A stretch of DNA of 64,000 nucleotides from Asanoa iriomotensis (GTDB lineage Bacteria > Actinomycetota > Actinomycetes > Mycobacteriales > Micromonosporaceae): NCBI RefSeq assembly GCF_016862515.1, contig NZ_BONC01000044.1:1-64000 (forward strand), in the 5' to 3' direction. Positions 8,730 to 16,534 of the stretch are shown here, in pieces. Both the position numbers and the translations under genes were made by a program. Numbering within the stretch: the first letter of the stretch is position 1; every line of letters starts with the position of its first letter. The notes beneath the pieces were generated by a model. The model was not told the DNA's origin. It did not search any database and worked only from the letters and a program-made list of their open reading frames with translations.

Positions 8730-10229
8730 TCAGCTCACCTCCTTGGGCAATGTGAAACGCAGGACTTCCGGATCCGTGGCCGGCTCCACCACGGAGAGGG
8801 GTCCGAGTCCGCCGAGGCAGTCGACCAGTTCGTCGACCAGGGTGGGCGGCGCGGACGCGCCGGCGGTGACGCCGATGCGGCGCACCCCGGCGAGCATGGA
8901 CAGGTGTACGTCGGCAGCGTGGTCGACGAGCCGGGCGGGCACGCCTTCCCGCTGGGCGACCTCGACCAGGCGCAGCGAGTTCGAGGAGTTCGTCGAGCCG
9001 ACGACCAGCATCAGGTCGCAGCCCTCGGCGATGTCGCGGACCGCGCGCTGGCGGTTGGTGGTGGCGTAGCAGATGTCGTCGCTCTTCGGGGCCTGGATGG
9101 TCGGGAAGCGCTCACGCAGGACGTCGGCGATCGCGGTCGCCTCGTCGACGGCGAGCGTCGTCTGCATCGCGTACGCGACGTTGCCGGCGTCCCGGGCCAC
9201 CACCCGGGCGGCCGCGGCGGCGTCCTCGACGACCACCACGTCGGCCGGGGCCTCGCCGAGCGTGCCCTCGACCTCCTCGTGGTCGGCGTGCCCGATCAGG
9301 AAGACGGTGGCCTCGCGGGCGCTGTGCCGGCGCACCTCGGTGTGCACCTTGGTGACCAGCGGGCAGGTGGCGTCGACGACTCGCAGGCCGCGCGCCTCCG
9401 CCTCGGCCCGCACGGCGGGGGAGACGCCGTGTGCGGCGAACACCAGCACGCTGCCCGGCGGCACCTCGTCGACCTCCTCGACGAAGACCGCTCCCCGGCC
9501 CTCGAGGTCGCGGACCACGTGGGTGTTGTGCACGATCTGCCGGCGCACGTAGACCGGGGCACCGAACCGGTCCAGCGCCCGGTCGACCACGTCGATCGCC
9601 CGCTCGACGCCGGCGCAGAACGAGCGCGGGTTGGCCAACCGCACCTCGCGGGGGCCGGTGGCGACCGCCCAGGCGTCCAAGGCGGGTGCGGCCCGGCGCA
9701 GCGTGCGCAGGGCCCGCAGCCCGCGGGCGGCGGTGCCCGGCCGCAGCAGCGGTGCGTCGGCGGTGTCGACGACGACCCGGACCACGGCGTACGGCGCCTC
9801 GGTGGGCGCCAGCCAGATCGACTCGGTGTCGACGGCCAGCGCGCCCGTGGCGGCCAGCCGCGCGCGGGCCGCCCGGCCGGCCACCCGGCGCTCCGAGGCG
9901 ATCGGGCCGAGATGGGTCACGAGGCCGAACCGGCGCAGTTCGGCGGCGAGCAGCGGGGCCGACGGGCACTGCCGGACGCTGCCGTCCGGGCCGCGTACCT
10001 CGGTGGCCACCACCACGTCGCCCGGGCGCACGTCGGCGCCGAGACCACCGCCGACGCCGGCCACCAGCACCGGCCGCCCGCCGAGCCCGCCGGACGCGCG
10101 GAACGTCGTGGCCGCCCGGCGCGGACCCATGCCGACCCGCAGGACGGCCGTGCGCGCGGCGCGCAGCGTCCGGCGCTCCACGCCCAGCGCGACACAGATG
10201 ACCGGCGCGTGCCGGCGGGGTCCGGTCAC
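8730..10229 (-). CDS. ispH: HpnG-IspH fusion: hopanoid nucleosidase domain joined to HMBPP reductase
   Basis: A 499-residue protein. Residues 1 to about 195 look like the hopanoid-associated phosphorylase HpnG ([55 protein letters not shown]), which removes adenine from adenosylhopane. Residues about 198-499 are IspH, the 4Fe-4S reductase making IPP and DMAPP from HMBPP: cluster cysteines C205 ([10 protein letters not shown]), C289 ([11 protein letters not shown]) and C404 ([11 protein letters not shown]), plus [17 protein letters not shown] and [11 protein letters not shown] 10229 overlaps the shc stop by 4 nt (GTGA). In most hopanoid clusters these are separate genes, so the fusion deserves note; both active centres look intact. 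Confidence 0.88.
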   Translation of the reverse strand: MTGPRRHAPVICVALGVERRTLRAARTAVLRVGMGPRRAATTFRASGGLGGRPVLVAGVGGGLGADVRPGDVVVATEVRGPDGSVRQCPSAPLLAAELRRFGLVTHLGPIASERRVAGRAARARLAATGALAVDTESIWLAPTEAPYAVVRVVVDTADAPLLRPGTAARGLRALRTLRRAAPALDAWAVATGPREVRLANPRSFCAGVERAIDVVDRALDRFGAPVYVRRQIVHNTHVVRDLEGRGAVFVEEVDEVPPGSVLVFAAHGVSPAVRAEAEARGLRVVDATCPLVTKVHTEVRRHSAREATVFLIGHADHEEVEGTLGEAPADVVVVEDAAAAARVVARDAGNVAYAMQTTLAVDEATAIADVLRERFPTIQAPKSDDICYATTNRQRAVRDIAEGCDLMLVVGSTNSSNSLRLVEVAQREGVPARLVDHAADVHLSMLAGVRRIGVTAGASAPPTLVDELVDCLGGLGPLSVVEPATDPEVLRFTLPKEVS

Positions 10230-12163
10230 GGTGTGACTTTCAGGTAGCGGCCCAGCGCCGTGATCGGGAAGACCAGCCGGTAGAGGTGGTAGTTGATGTA
10301 GAAGTCGCCCGGGAAGCCGGTGCCGGTGAAGTGGTCCTCGTCCCAGCAGCCGTCGGCGCGCTGGGTGCTGATCAGGTGGTCGATGCCGGCCCGGGTCGCC
10401 GGGTGGTCGGTCTCGCCGGCGGCCAGCAGCGCGAGCAGCGCCCAGGCGGTCTGCGACGGGGTCGACGCGCCCTTGCCGGCCCAGTTCTGCGGGTCGTCGT
10501 AGGAGCGCAGGTCCTCGCCCCAGCCCCCGTCCGGGTTCTGGTGCGCGACCAGCCAGTGCACGGCCGCCCGGATGGCCGGCGCGCCGGCGTCGACACCCGC
10601 CTCCACGAGCGCCGGCACGGCCGCGCCGGTGCCGTAGACGTAGTTGGCGCCCCAGCGGCCGAACCACGAGCCGTCGGACTCCTGGTTGCGCAGCAGCCAG
10701 GTGATGCCGCGCTGGGTGGCCGGGTCGCCGGTGCGCCCCTCGTAGGCGAGCATCTCCACGACGTGCGCGGTGACGTCGGCCGACGGCGGGTCGATCACCT
10801 CGCCGAAGTCGCAGAACGGCAGCTTGTTGGCGAGCGTGCTGGTGTTGTCGGCGTCGAAGGCGCCCCAGCCGCCGTCGCCCGACTGCATGCCCACCGTCCA
10901 CCCGACACCCCGGGTGACCGCGCCCTCGATCTCGGCCCGCAGCGGGTCGTCGGCCGGCAGCCCGGCAGCGACCCGGCGCAGCGCGAGCACGATCTCGGCG
11001 GTGTCGTCGATGTCGGGGTAGAGGTCGTTGGCGAACTCGAAGGCCCACCCGCCGGGCGCCAGACCGGGCCGGCGCACCGCCCAGTCGCCGCGCACCGCGA
11101 CCTCCTCGGCGAGCAGCCAGCGGGTGGCCCGCCGGACCGCCTCGTCCGTGACCGGCACGCCCGCGTCGAGCATGGCGACCAGCGCCAGCGCCGTGTCCCA
11201 GACCGGCGACTGGCAGGCCTCGAGCCGGCGCACCCAGCCCGCCTCGGTCTCCTCGCGGATCGTGAACGCGTCCAGGCCGGCGAAGGCGGCGCGCAGCGCC
11301 GGGTGGTCCAGCGGGTAGCCGAGCAGGTGCAGGGCGAGCAGCGAGTAGACCCACGGCGGCTGGATGCCGCCCCACGAGCCGTCGGACTCCTGGCGGGCGA
11401 GGATCCACTCGGCGCCCCGCCGCTGGGCCAACTCGCGGATGGGCCGCACCGCGTGCCGGCCGTAGAGCTTGAGCAGGCGGTCGGTGCGCTGGAAGAACCC
11501 GGTCCAGGTCCACAGTGGCGCTGACGCGGCCGGCTTCGCGCCGGTGCGCAACTCGTCGATCCCGATCGGCATCGGGCGTACGGGTCGCAGGCTGCCGACG
11601 ATGGTCAGCGGCACCACGGTCTGCCGGGCCCAGCACGCCCAGTCGTACACGTTGAGCGGGAACCAGCGCGGCAGGAAGATCATCTCTGGTGGCAGCTCGG
11701 GCAGGTCGTCCCACGACCAGAGGCCGAACAGGGCCATCCAGATCCGGGTGAACACGCGGGTGCGCTCCAGGCCGCCCATCTCCAGGATGAACGTGCGGGC
11801 GCGCACCATGTGCGGCTCGTCGGGCCGGTCGCCGGCCAGCTTGAGCACGACGTACGCCTCGACGGTCGTCGACAGGTCGCCCGGGCCGCCGTAGAAGTTG
11901 GCCCAGGTGCCGTCGTCGCGCTGCTGTGACCGGATCCACCGGGCGGCTTCCTCGGTCTCCTGGTCGCCACGGATGCCCAGGAACTGCCGCAACAGCAGGT
12001 CCTCGGCGTCCATCGTGACGTTGGTGGCGAGCTCGCCCTTCCACCAGCCGGCCGGGTCCTGCCGGACCCGCAGGTGGCCGACGGCGGCGGTCAACGCCTC
12101 GGCGACGGACCGCGGCGGCTGGTCGAGCTGCCGCTGGCCAGTAGCAATCGTTGTCATGTCCAT
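10226..12163 (-). CDS. shc: Squalene-hopene cyclase
   Basis: Membrane-associated cyclase that turns squalene into hopene/hopanol; 645 residues, the normal length. The protonating motif is PDIDDTAE (DXDD, near residue 383). Several QW repeats are visible: SDGSWGGIQPPWVYSLL, GDGGWGAFDADNTS, SDGSWFGRWGANYVYG, PDGGWGEDLRSYDD and GCWDEDHFTGTGFPGDFY, which includes the GTGFP signature. ATG 12163 is given; ATG 12157 (MTTIATGQ) is also possible. The start region can fold into a hairpin that buries ATG 12163 (see 12158-12186). The 3' end overlaps the hpnG-ispH gene by 4 nt. Confidence 0.95.
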   Translation of the reverse strand: MDMTTIATGQRQLDQPPRSVAEALTAAVGHLRVRQDPAGWWKGELATNVTMDAEDLLLRQFLGIRGDQETEEAARWIRSQQRDDGTWANFYGGPGDLSTTVEAYVVLKLAGDRPDEPHMVRARTFILEMGGLERTRVFTRIWMALFGLWSWDDLPELPPEMIFLPRWFPLNVYDWACWARQTVVPLTIVGSLRPVRPMPIGIDELRTGAKPAASAPLWTWTGFFQRTDRLLKLYGRHAVRPIRELAQRRGAEWILARQESDGSWGGIQPPWVYSLLALHLLGYPLDHPALRAAFAGLDAFTIREETEAGWVRRLEACQSPVWDTALALVAMLDAGVPVTDEAVRRATRWLLAEEVAVRGDWAVRRPGLAPGGWAFEFANDLYPDIDDTAEIVLALRRVAAGLPADDPLRAEIEGAVTRGVGWTVGMQSGDGGWGAFDADNTSTLANKLPFCDFGEVIDPPSADVTAHVVEMLAYEGRTGDPATQRGITWLLRNQESDGSWFGRWGANYVYGTGAAVPALVEAGVDAGAPAIRAAVHWLVAHQNPDGGWGEDLRSYDDPQNWAGKGASTPSQTAWALLALLAAGETDHPATRAGIDHLISTQRADGCWDEDHFTGTGFPGDFYINYHLYRLVFPITALGRYLKVTP

Positions 12164-12186
12164 GCCTCGCTTCGCTCCGCATGGAC
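12158..12186 (-). promoter_or_regulatory. Hairpin over the shc translation start
   Basis: Perfect 8-bp inverted repeat GTCCATGC/GCATGGAC with a 13-nt loop. On the shc mRNA the stem contains start codon ATG 12163 and the loop holds the only purine-rich GGAG/GAGG tracts. It could restrain shc translation or favour the second ATG at 12157. This is the only sizeable gap (64 nt) in the operon. Confidence 0.4.
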
Positions 12187-12227
12187 TGACAACAGGTTGC
12201 TGAGCCGACTGCGCTCGCTTCGCTCGC

Positions 12228-13238
12228 TCATGAGTCCCGGTCCACGATGAACCTCCCCAGGGCCATCAGTTCCGTCCGTGCTTCCTCGTCGATGTCGACG
12301 GTGGACACCGCCTTCTCGGCGAGCGCCATGCGTTCCCGCGCCTCGGAGAGCGCCCACTCCTTGCCCCCGGCGAGCTCGACCAGGTCGGCGGCCCGGCGCA
12401 GGGCCGCGTCGTCGGGGTCGCCGGGCGCGGCCAGCCAGGCGGACAGCTCCGGGCCGTGCCGCGGGTCGCCCAGCGTGTAGCTGACCGGCAGGGTCTTCTT
12501 GCGCGAGCGGAGATCGGAGAAGACCGGCTTGCCGGTCACCGCCGGGTCGCCCCAGATGCCCAGCACGTCGTCGACGAGCTGGAATGCCAGCCCGACCTGC
12601 GCGCCGAACGTCTTGAGCGCGGTCTGCACGGGTTCGGGCGCCCCGGCCAGCACGGCGCCGATCGACGCGCTGGCCGCGAGCAGCGACCCGGTCTTGCCGC
12701 TGGCCATGTCGATGCACTCGTCGAGCGTCACGTCGTCGCGGTTCTCGAACGCCACGTCCTGCACCTGGCCGCGGGTCAGCTCGCGGGTCGTCGCGGCGAG
12801 CAGCAGGCCCGCGCGGGCCGCGGCCGGCGTGCCGGCCTCCAGCACCACCTCGTGCGCGAGCGCGAGCAGCGCGTCGCCGGTCAGGATCGCGGTGTCGCCG
12901 CCCCAGATCGCCCACACCGTGCGCCGGTGCCGGCGCTCCACGTCGCCGTCCATCAGGTCGTCGTGCAGCAGCGAGAAGTTGTGCACGAGCTCGACCGCGA
13001 CCGCGCCGGGCAGCCCCACCCGGGCCGGCGCGCCCACGGCTTCGGCGGAGAGCAGCGCCAGGGCCGGCCGGATCGCCTTGCCGCCGTTGCCCTCGGCGGG
13101 CGTGCCGTCGGGCGCGCACCAGCCGAGATGGTAGGAAGCGGCCAACCGGCTGGCCGGGTCGAGGCGGGCGATCGCCGCCCGCAACGCGGGGAGCAGATGC
13201 TCGCGACTGCGCTCCAGCGCGGGCAGCGTCTGTGTCAT
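12228..13238 (-). CDS. Polyprenyl diphosphate synthase (farnesyl-PP type, trans)
   Basis: Trans-isoprenyl diphosphate synthase of 336 residues. First aspartate-rich motif LLHDDLMDGD, second FQLVDDVLGIWGD, and the substrate-binding GNGGKAIRPALALLSAEA. It should condense DMAPP with IPP; in this setting, between hpnE and shc, farnesyl diphosphate for HpnC/HpnD is the likely product, though chain length (FPP versus GGPP) cannot be fixed from sequence alone. ATG 13238 overlaps the hpnE stop by 4 nt (ATGA), so translation is coupled. Confidence 0.9.
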   Translation of the reverse strand: MTQTLPALERSREHLLPALRAAIARLDPASRLAASYHLGWCAPDGTPAEGNGGKAIRPALALLSAEAVGAPARVGLPGAVAVELVHNFSLLHDDLMDGDVERRHRRTVWAIWGGDTAILTGDALLALAHEVVLEAGTPAAARAGLLLAATTRELTRGQVQDVAFENRDDVTLDECIDMASGKTGSLLAASASIGAVLAGAPEPVQTALKTFGAQVGLAFQLVDDVLGIWGDPAVTGKPVFSDLRSRKKTLPVSYTLGDPRHGPELSAWLAAPGDPDDAALRRAADLVELAGGKEWALSEARERMALAEKAVSTVDIDEEARTELMALGRFIVDRDS

Positions 13239-14623
13239 GCCGGCACCCCCTGACGCCTCTGCGGGCCGGCGGCGGCGGGGCGCCCGGCCCTTTTGTCCAC
13301 GGTGGATGCGCGCAGGGCAGCGTCGGCGGCGGTGTCGCCGCTACGCACGGCACCCTCCATAGTGGCCGGCCAACCCGTGTCAGTCCATGCCCCGGCCAGG
13401 AAAAGATCCTGGACGGCGGTGGTCGCGGCCGGCCGCAGCCGCTGCGAACCGGGCGCGGCACGGAACGTCGCGGTGCGCTCGCGGGTGACGAAGAAGTCGA
13501 CCACCTCGGCCTCACCGAAGCCGGGGAACAGCCCGACCAGGTCGGGGAAGAGCAGCTCACGCAGCTGGGCCACGGTCAGGTCGACCAGCTCGCCGGCCGC
13601 CGACAAGGAGACCGCCAGATATTGCTGCCCGGGCCGGCGCGCCGCCAGGCCCGACGACTCGGTGCGGTCGAACACCCATTGGATCGGGGTGCCGACGCCG
13701 GCCACGAACGGCTCGGTCAGCACCGGCCGGTCGAGCACGACGTGCACGTTGACGATCGGCGAGCTGCCGAGGCCCGCCGGGTCGGTGCCGAGGTCGGGCA
13801 CGAGCCGCGCGACTGCCGGCGGCGGCACCGCCAGCACGACCTGGCCGGCGGCCAGTTCGTCGGTGTCGCGCAGGCGCAGCGCGAAGCCCTTCTTGCCGCG
13901 GCGCAGCGCGTCGACCCGGGTGCCGGTGTGCACGGTCACGCCGGCGTCGGCCAGCGCCCGCGTCGCCGCGTCGCCGTGCAGCTCCCGCAGCGGGACCAGC
14001 GACCAGCCGATGTCGGCCGCGCCGTTGTCGGTCAGCAGCCCGACCTGGAACACCATCGCGGCCAGGGCCAGCGAGGCATCGTCGGCGGGCACGTTGAGCG
14101 TGGCCAGCCCGACCAGGTCCCACATCGCCCGCACGGTCTGCGCGTCCTGCCCCTGCTCGCGCAGCCAGTCGCCGAAGCCACGCTCGTCGAGCGCCGGGTC
14201 GGTGCGGTCCAGCGCCTTCATCGCCAGCGCCGCCTTGGTGAACCTGACCCGCTGCAGCGGGTTGAGCAGCCGGTAGCCGAGCAGCGCGCCACCCAGGTGC
14301 AGCGGCGCCGGCAGGCCGTTGCGGCGCAGCCGCGCGGAGCCCACGCCGGGCTGCCGGACCGCGATGTCGAGGCGGTCCTGCAGGTGCGTCTTGTCGGTGA
14401 CACCGAGCCGGTCGAGCAGCCCCCGGTAGGCGGTGCAGCAGCGCAGGAACACGTGCTGGCCGTTGTCGACGTCGAGCTCGTCCCGCCGGAACGAGTGCGT
14501 CAACCCGCCGAGCCAGGGCTTGCTCTCGACGAGCGTCACCCGCCGGCCCGCGTCGGCCAACCGCAGCGCGGCGGTGATGCCGGCGAGCCCGCCACCGACC
14601 ACCGCAACGTCGGCGCGGGTCAT
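13235..14623 (-). CDS. hpnE: Hydroxysqualene dehydroxylase HpnE (FAD amine-oxidase family)
   Basis: FAD-dependent enzyme that reduces hydroxysqualene to squalene, the last of the three HpnCDE steps. 462 residues. N-terminal dinucleotide fold [21 protein letters not shown], then ESKPWLGGLTHSF; the C-terminal FAD segment is FLAGAWTDTGWPATMEGAVRSG. Start ATG 14623 overlaps the hpnD stop by 4 nt. Order and spacing within hpnC-D-E make this assignment secure over a generic phytoene-desaturase-like enzyme. Confidence 0.93.
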   Translation of the reverse strand: MTRADVAVVGGGLAGITAALRLADAGRRVTLVESKPWLGGLTHSFRRDELDVDNGQHVFLRCCTAYRGLLDRLGVTDKTHLQDRLDIAVRQPGVGSARLRRNGLPAPLHLGGALLGYRLLNPLQRVRFTKAALAMKALDRTDPALDERGFGDWLREQGQDAQTVRAMWDLVGLATLNVPADDASLALAAMVFQVGLLTDNGAADIGWSLVPLRELHGDAATRALADAGVTVHTGTRVDALRRGKKGFALRLRDTDELAAGQVVLAVPPPAVARLVPDLGTDPAGLGSSPIVNVHVVLDRPVLTEPFVAGVGTPIQWVFDRTESSGLAARRPGQQYLAVSLSAAGELVDLTVAQLRELLFPDLVGLFPGFGEAEVVDFFVTRERTATFRAAPGSQRLRPAATTAVQDLFLAGAWTDTGWPATMEGAVRSGDTAADAALRASTVDKRAGRPAAAGPQRRQGVPA

Positions 14624-15480
14624 GAGACACCCGCCATCGCCCGCACGGCCACCGTCGCCTTCTGCCAGCCGGTCAGCGACAGCCTGCGGTCGTAGACGAG
14701 CCGCGGGTTGGCGGCGATCTGTTCGAGCAGCCGCCGGTAGATGCCCGACATGGCCGCCGCGCACGCGGCGCTGCGGCGGTCGAGCAGGGGCAGCAGGCGC
14801 AGGCCGCGCTCGTACCAGAGGCGGGCGCGCTCGGCCGCGAACGCGATGTAGCGGGCCAGGCCGCCGTCGCGGTCGACCAGGTTGCCCTGCGCGTCCAGCG
14901 CCAGCCGCACGCCGAACCGGTGCAGGTCCTCGGCGGGCAGGTAGACCCGGTTGTTGGTGAGGTCCTCGCGGATGTCGCGCAGGATGTTGACCTGCTGCAG
15001 GGCGATGCCGAGCGCGTCCGCGTACTCGCTCGCGCGCGGGTCCGCCCGCGAGCCGAACACGCCGAGGCACAGCCGACCGACCGAGCCGGCCACGCACCGG
15101 CAGTAGCCGACGAGCTGGTCGAACGTGTCGTAGCGGGTGCCGTCGAGGTCCATCTGCACGCCGTCGACCAGCTCGCCGAACGCGTCGACCGGCAGTGGGT
15201 AGCGCCGGGCCGTGTCCGCGACGGCGAGCAGCACGGGGTCGCTGCTGCGGTCGATGTCGGACAGTTCCGTCTTGAGCCCGGCCAGCGCGGTCGTCTTGTC
15301 GGCCGGGGCGAGGTCGCCGTCGCCGATGTCGTCGATCCGGCGGGCCAGCGCGTAGACGGCGCAGAGGCTGGTGCGTTTGGCCGGGGGCAGCAGCCGGATG
15401 CCGTAGTAGAAGTTGCGCGCCTCGCTGCGGGTGATCGCCTCGCAGGTCTCGTACGCGCTGGTCAGCGTGTCCACGGTCAC
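14620..15480 (-). CDS. hpnD: Presqualene diphosphate synthase HpnD
   Basis: Head-to-head prenyl transferase of the squalene/phytoene synthase family; couples two farnesyl diphosphates to presqualene diphosphate. 286 residues from GTG 15480. Motifs: ITRSEARNFYYGIRLLP, the first DxxxD-type motif ARRIDDIGD, and QQVNILRDIREDLTNNRVYLP (second Asp-rich motif). GTG 15480 overlaps the hpnC stop (GTGA), matching the gene junction style of the operon; upstream in-frame codons run into hpnC and look noncoding. Confidence 0.93.
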   Translation of the reverse strand: MTVDTLTSAYETCEAITRSEARNFYYGIRLLPPAKRTSLCAVYALARRIDDIGDGDLAPADKTTALAGLKTELSDIDRSSDPVLLAVADTARRYPLPVDAFGELVDGVQMDLDGTRYDTFDQLVGYCRCVAGSVGRLCLGVFGSRADPRASEYADALGIALQQVNILRDIREDLTNNRVYLPAEDLHRFGVRLALDAQGNLVDRDGGLARYIAFAAERARLWYERGLRLLPLLDRRSAACAAAMSGIYRRLLEQIAANPRLVYDRRLSLTGWQKATVAVRAMAGVS

Positions 15481-16436
15481 CGGGACATCACCCCCTGGCC
15501 GAGCGTCGCGGCGAGCGCCTGCGCGACGACGTCGCGCTTCTTCGGGCGTGGCGTCCGGGTTAGCACGTCCCACTCGGCGTTGCGCAGCGCGTAGAGGGTG
15601 GCCCGGCCGCCGGCGACGTAGCCGGTGACCGCGAGCCGGGCCCAGCCGCGCAGCAGCCGCAGCAGCGGCAGGCCGTCGTCGAGCAGGGTGCCGGCCCGCT
15701 CGGCCTCGAACTCGACCAGCCGCCGCACGGCGGGGCTGGCCCGCGGTGCGTCCAGGTCGGTGGGTCGCACGCCGAACCGGTCGAGGTCCTCCAGCGGCAG
15801 GTAGATCCGGCCGTTGCGGCGGTCCTCGGCGACGTCCTGGCAGTGCTCGACGATCTGCAGCGCGGTGCAGATCCGGTCCGACAGGTCTTCGAGGTGTGGC
15901 TCGGTCGCACCGAACACGCGCAGGACGATCCGGCCGACCGGGTCCGCCGACAGCCGGCAGTAGCCGACCAGTTCGTCGTAGGTGCCGTAGGCGGCCTTGT
16001 CCTGGTCGAGCAGGTTGGCGGCGACCAGGTCGTGGAACGGGTCGGCGGACAGGTCGCAGGCGAGCACGGTGGGGCGCAGCCGCTGGAGCACGGGATGGCG
16101 CGGGGTGCCACCGCCGAAGAGGGCGTCGATGTCCTCGTCGAACGCCCGCAGTGCGGGCCGGCGGTCACCGTGGCCGCGGTCGCCCAGGTCGTCGATCACC
16201 CGGGCCACGTCGTACACGGCGAGCAGGTGCGCCCGGTGACGGCGCGGCAGGATCCGCAGTGCCACCGGGAAGTTCTCGGCTTGCTCCTTGGCGCGCAGGT
16301 ACGCGTCGTCGGTGCCCGCCGGGTCAGGGAGGGAGGTCATGTCCGCAATGCTGCCCGGTCGCGGCGCGTCCGGGTTGGACTCGACGACCATGACGGCCGT
16401 CACCTCGCTCGATTGCTCCCCCTGTATCGAGCCCAT
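15477..16436 (-). CDS. hpnC: Hydroxysqualene synthase HpnC
   Basis: Squalene/phytoene synthase family member, first gene of the hopanoid operon; with HpnD converts farnesyl diphosphate through presqualene diphosphate to hydroxysqualene. Core motifs: EQAENFPVALRILPRRHRAH, YDVARVIDDLGD (Asp-rich motif 1), EHCQDVAEDRRNGRIYLP (motif 2), GYVAGGRATLYALRN. The start is uncertain: ATG 16436, 16391 (preceded by GAGG) and 16340 (MTSLPDPAGTDDAYL) are in frame; the family core begins just after 16340, so the shortest form is sufficient. The operon promoter must lie in or upstream of 16437-16534. Confidence 0.92.
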   Translation of the reverse strand: MGSIQGEQSSEVTAVMVVESNPDAPRPGSIADMTSLPDPAGTDDAYLRAKEQAENFPVALRILPRRHRAHLLAVYDVARVIDDLGDRGHGDRRPALRAFDEDIDALFGGGTPRHPVLQRLRPTVLACDLSADPFHDLVAANLLDQDKAAYGTYDELVGYCRLSADPVGRIVLRVFGATEPHLEDLSDRICTALQIVEHCQDVAEDRRNGRIYLPLEDLDRFGVRPTDLDAPRASPAVRRLVEFEAERAGTLLDDGLPLLRLLRGWARLAVTGYVAGGRATLYALRNAEWDVLTRTPRPKKRDVVAQALAATLGQGVMSR

Positions 16437-16534
16437 CTTTTGGTGCTGCCCCCTTCGTCCGCGGTGCCCAGGCCACTCGCGGCGATCGCCATAGATCGGA
16501 CTCGCATCGCCGGCCCGTGGGTCTGGTGCGCCGG

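Noticed and set aside
7800-10247. 815-codon plus-strand frame opposite hpnH and the hpnG-ispH fusion
   Set aside because: Composition is that of an antisense shadow (Arg/Asp/Val/Gln-rich, no motifs), while the opposite strand has full enzyme motifs.
13230-15100. Longer hpnE/hpnD reading frames starting far upstream
   Set aside because: Upstream in-frame codons lie inside the preceding gene in another frame; overlapping ATGA/GTGA starts with family-typical N-termini fit better.
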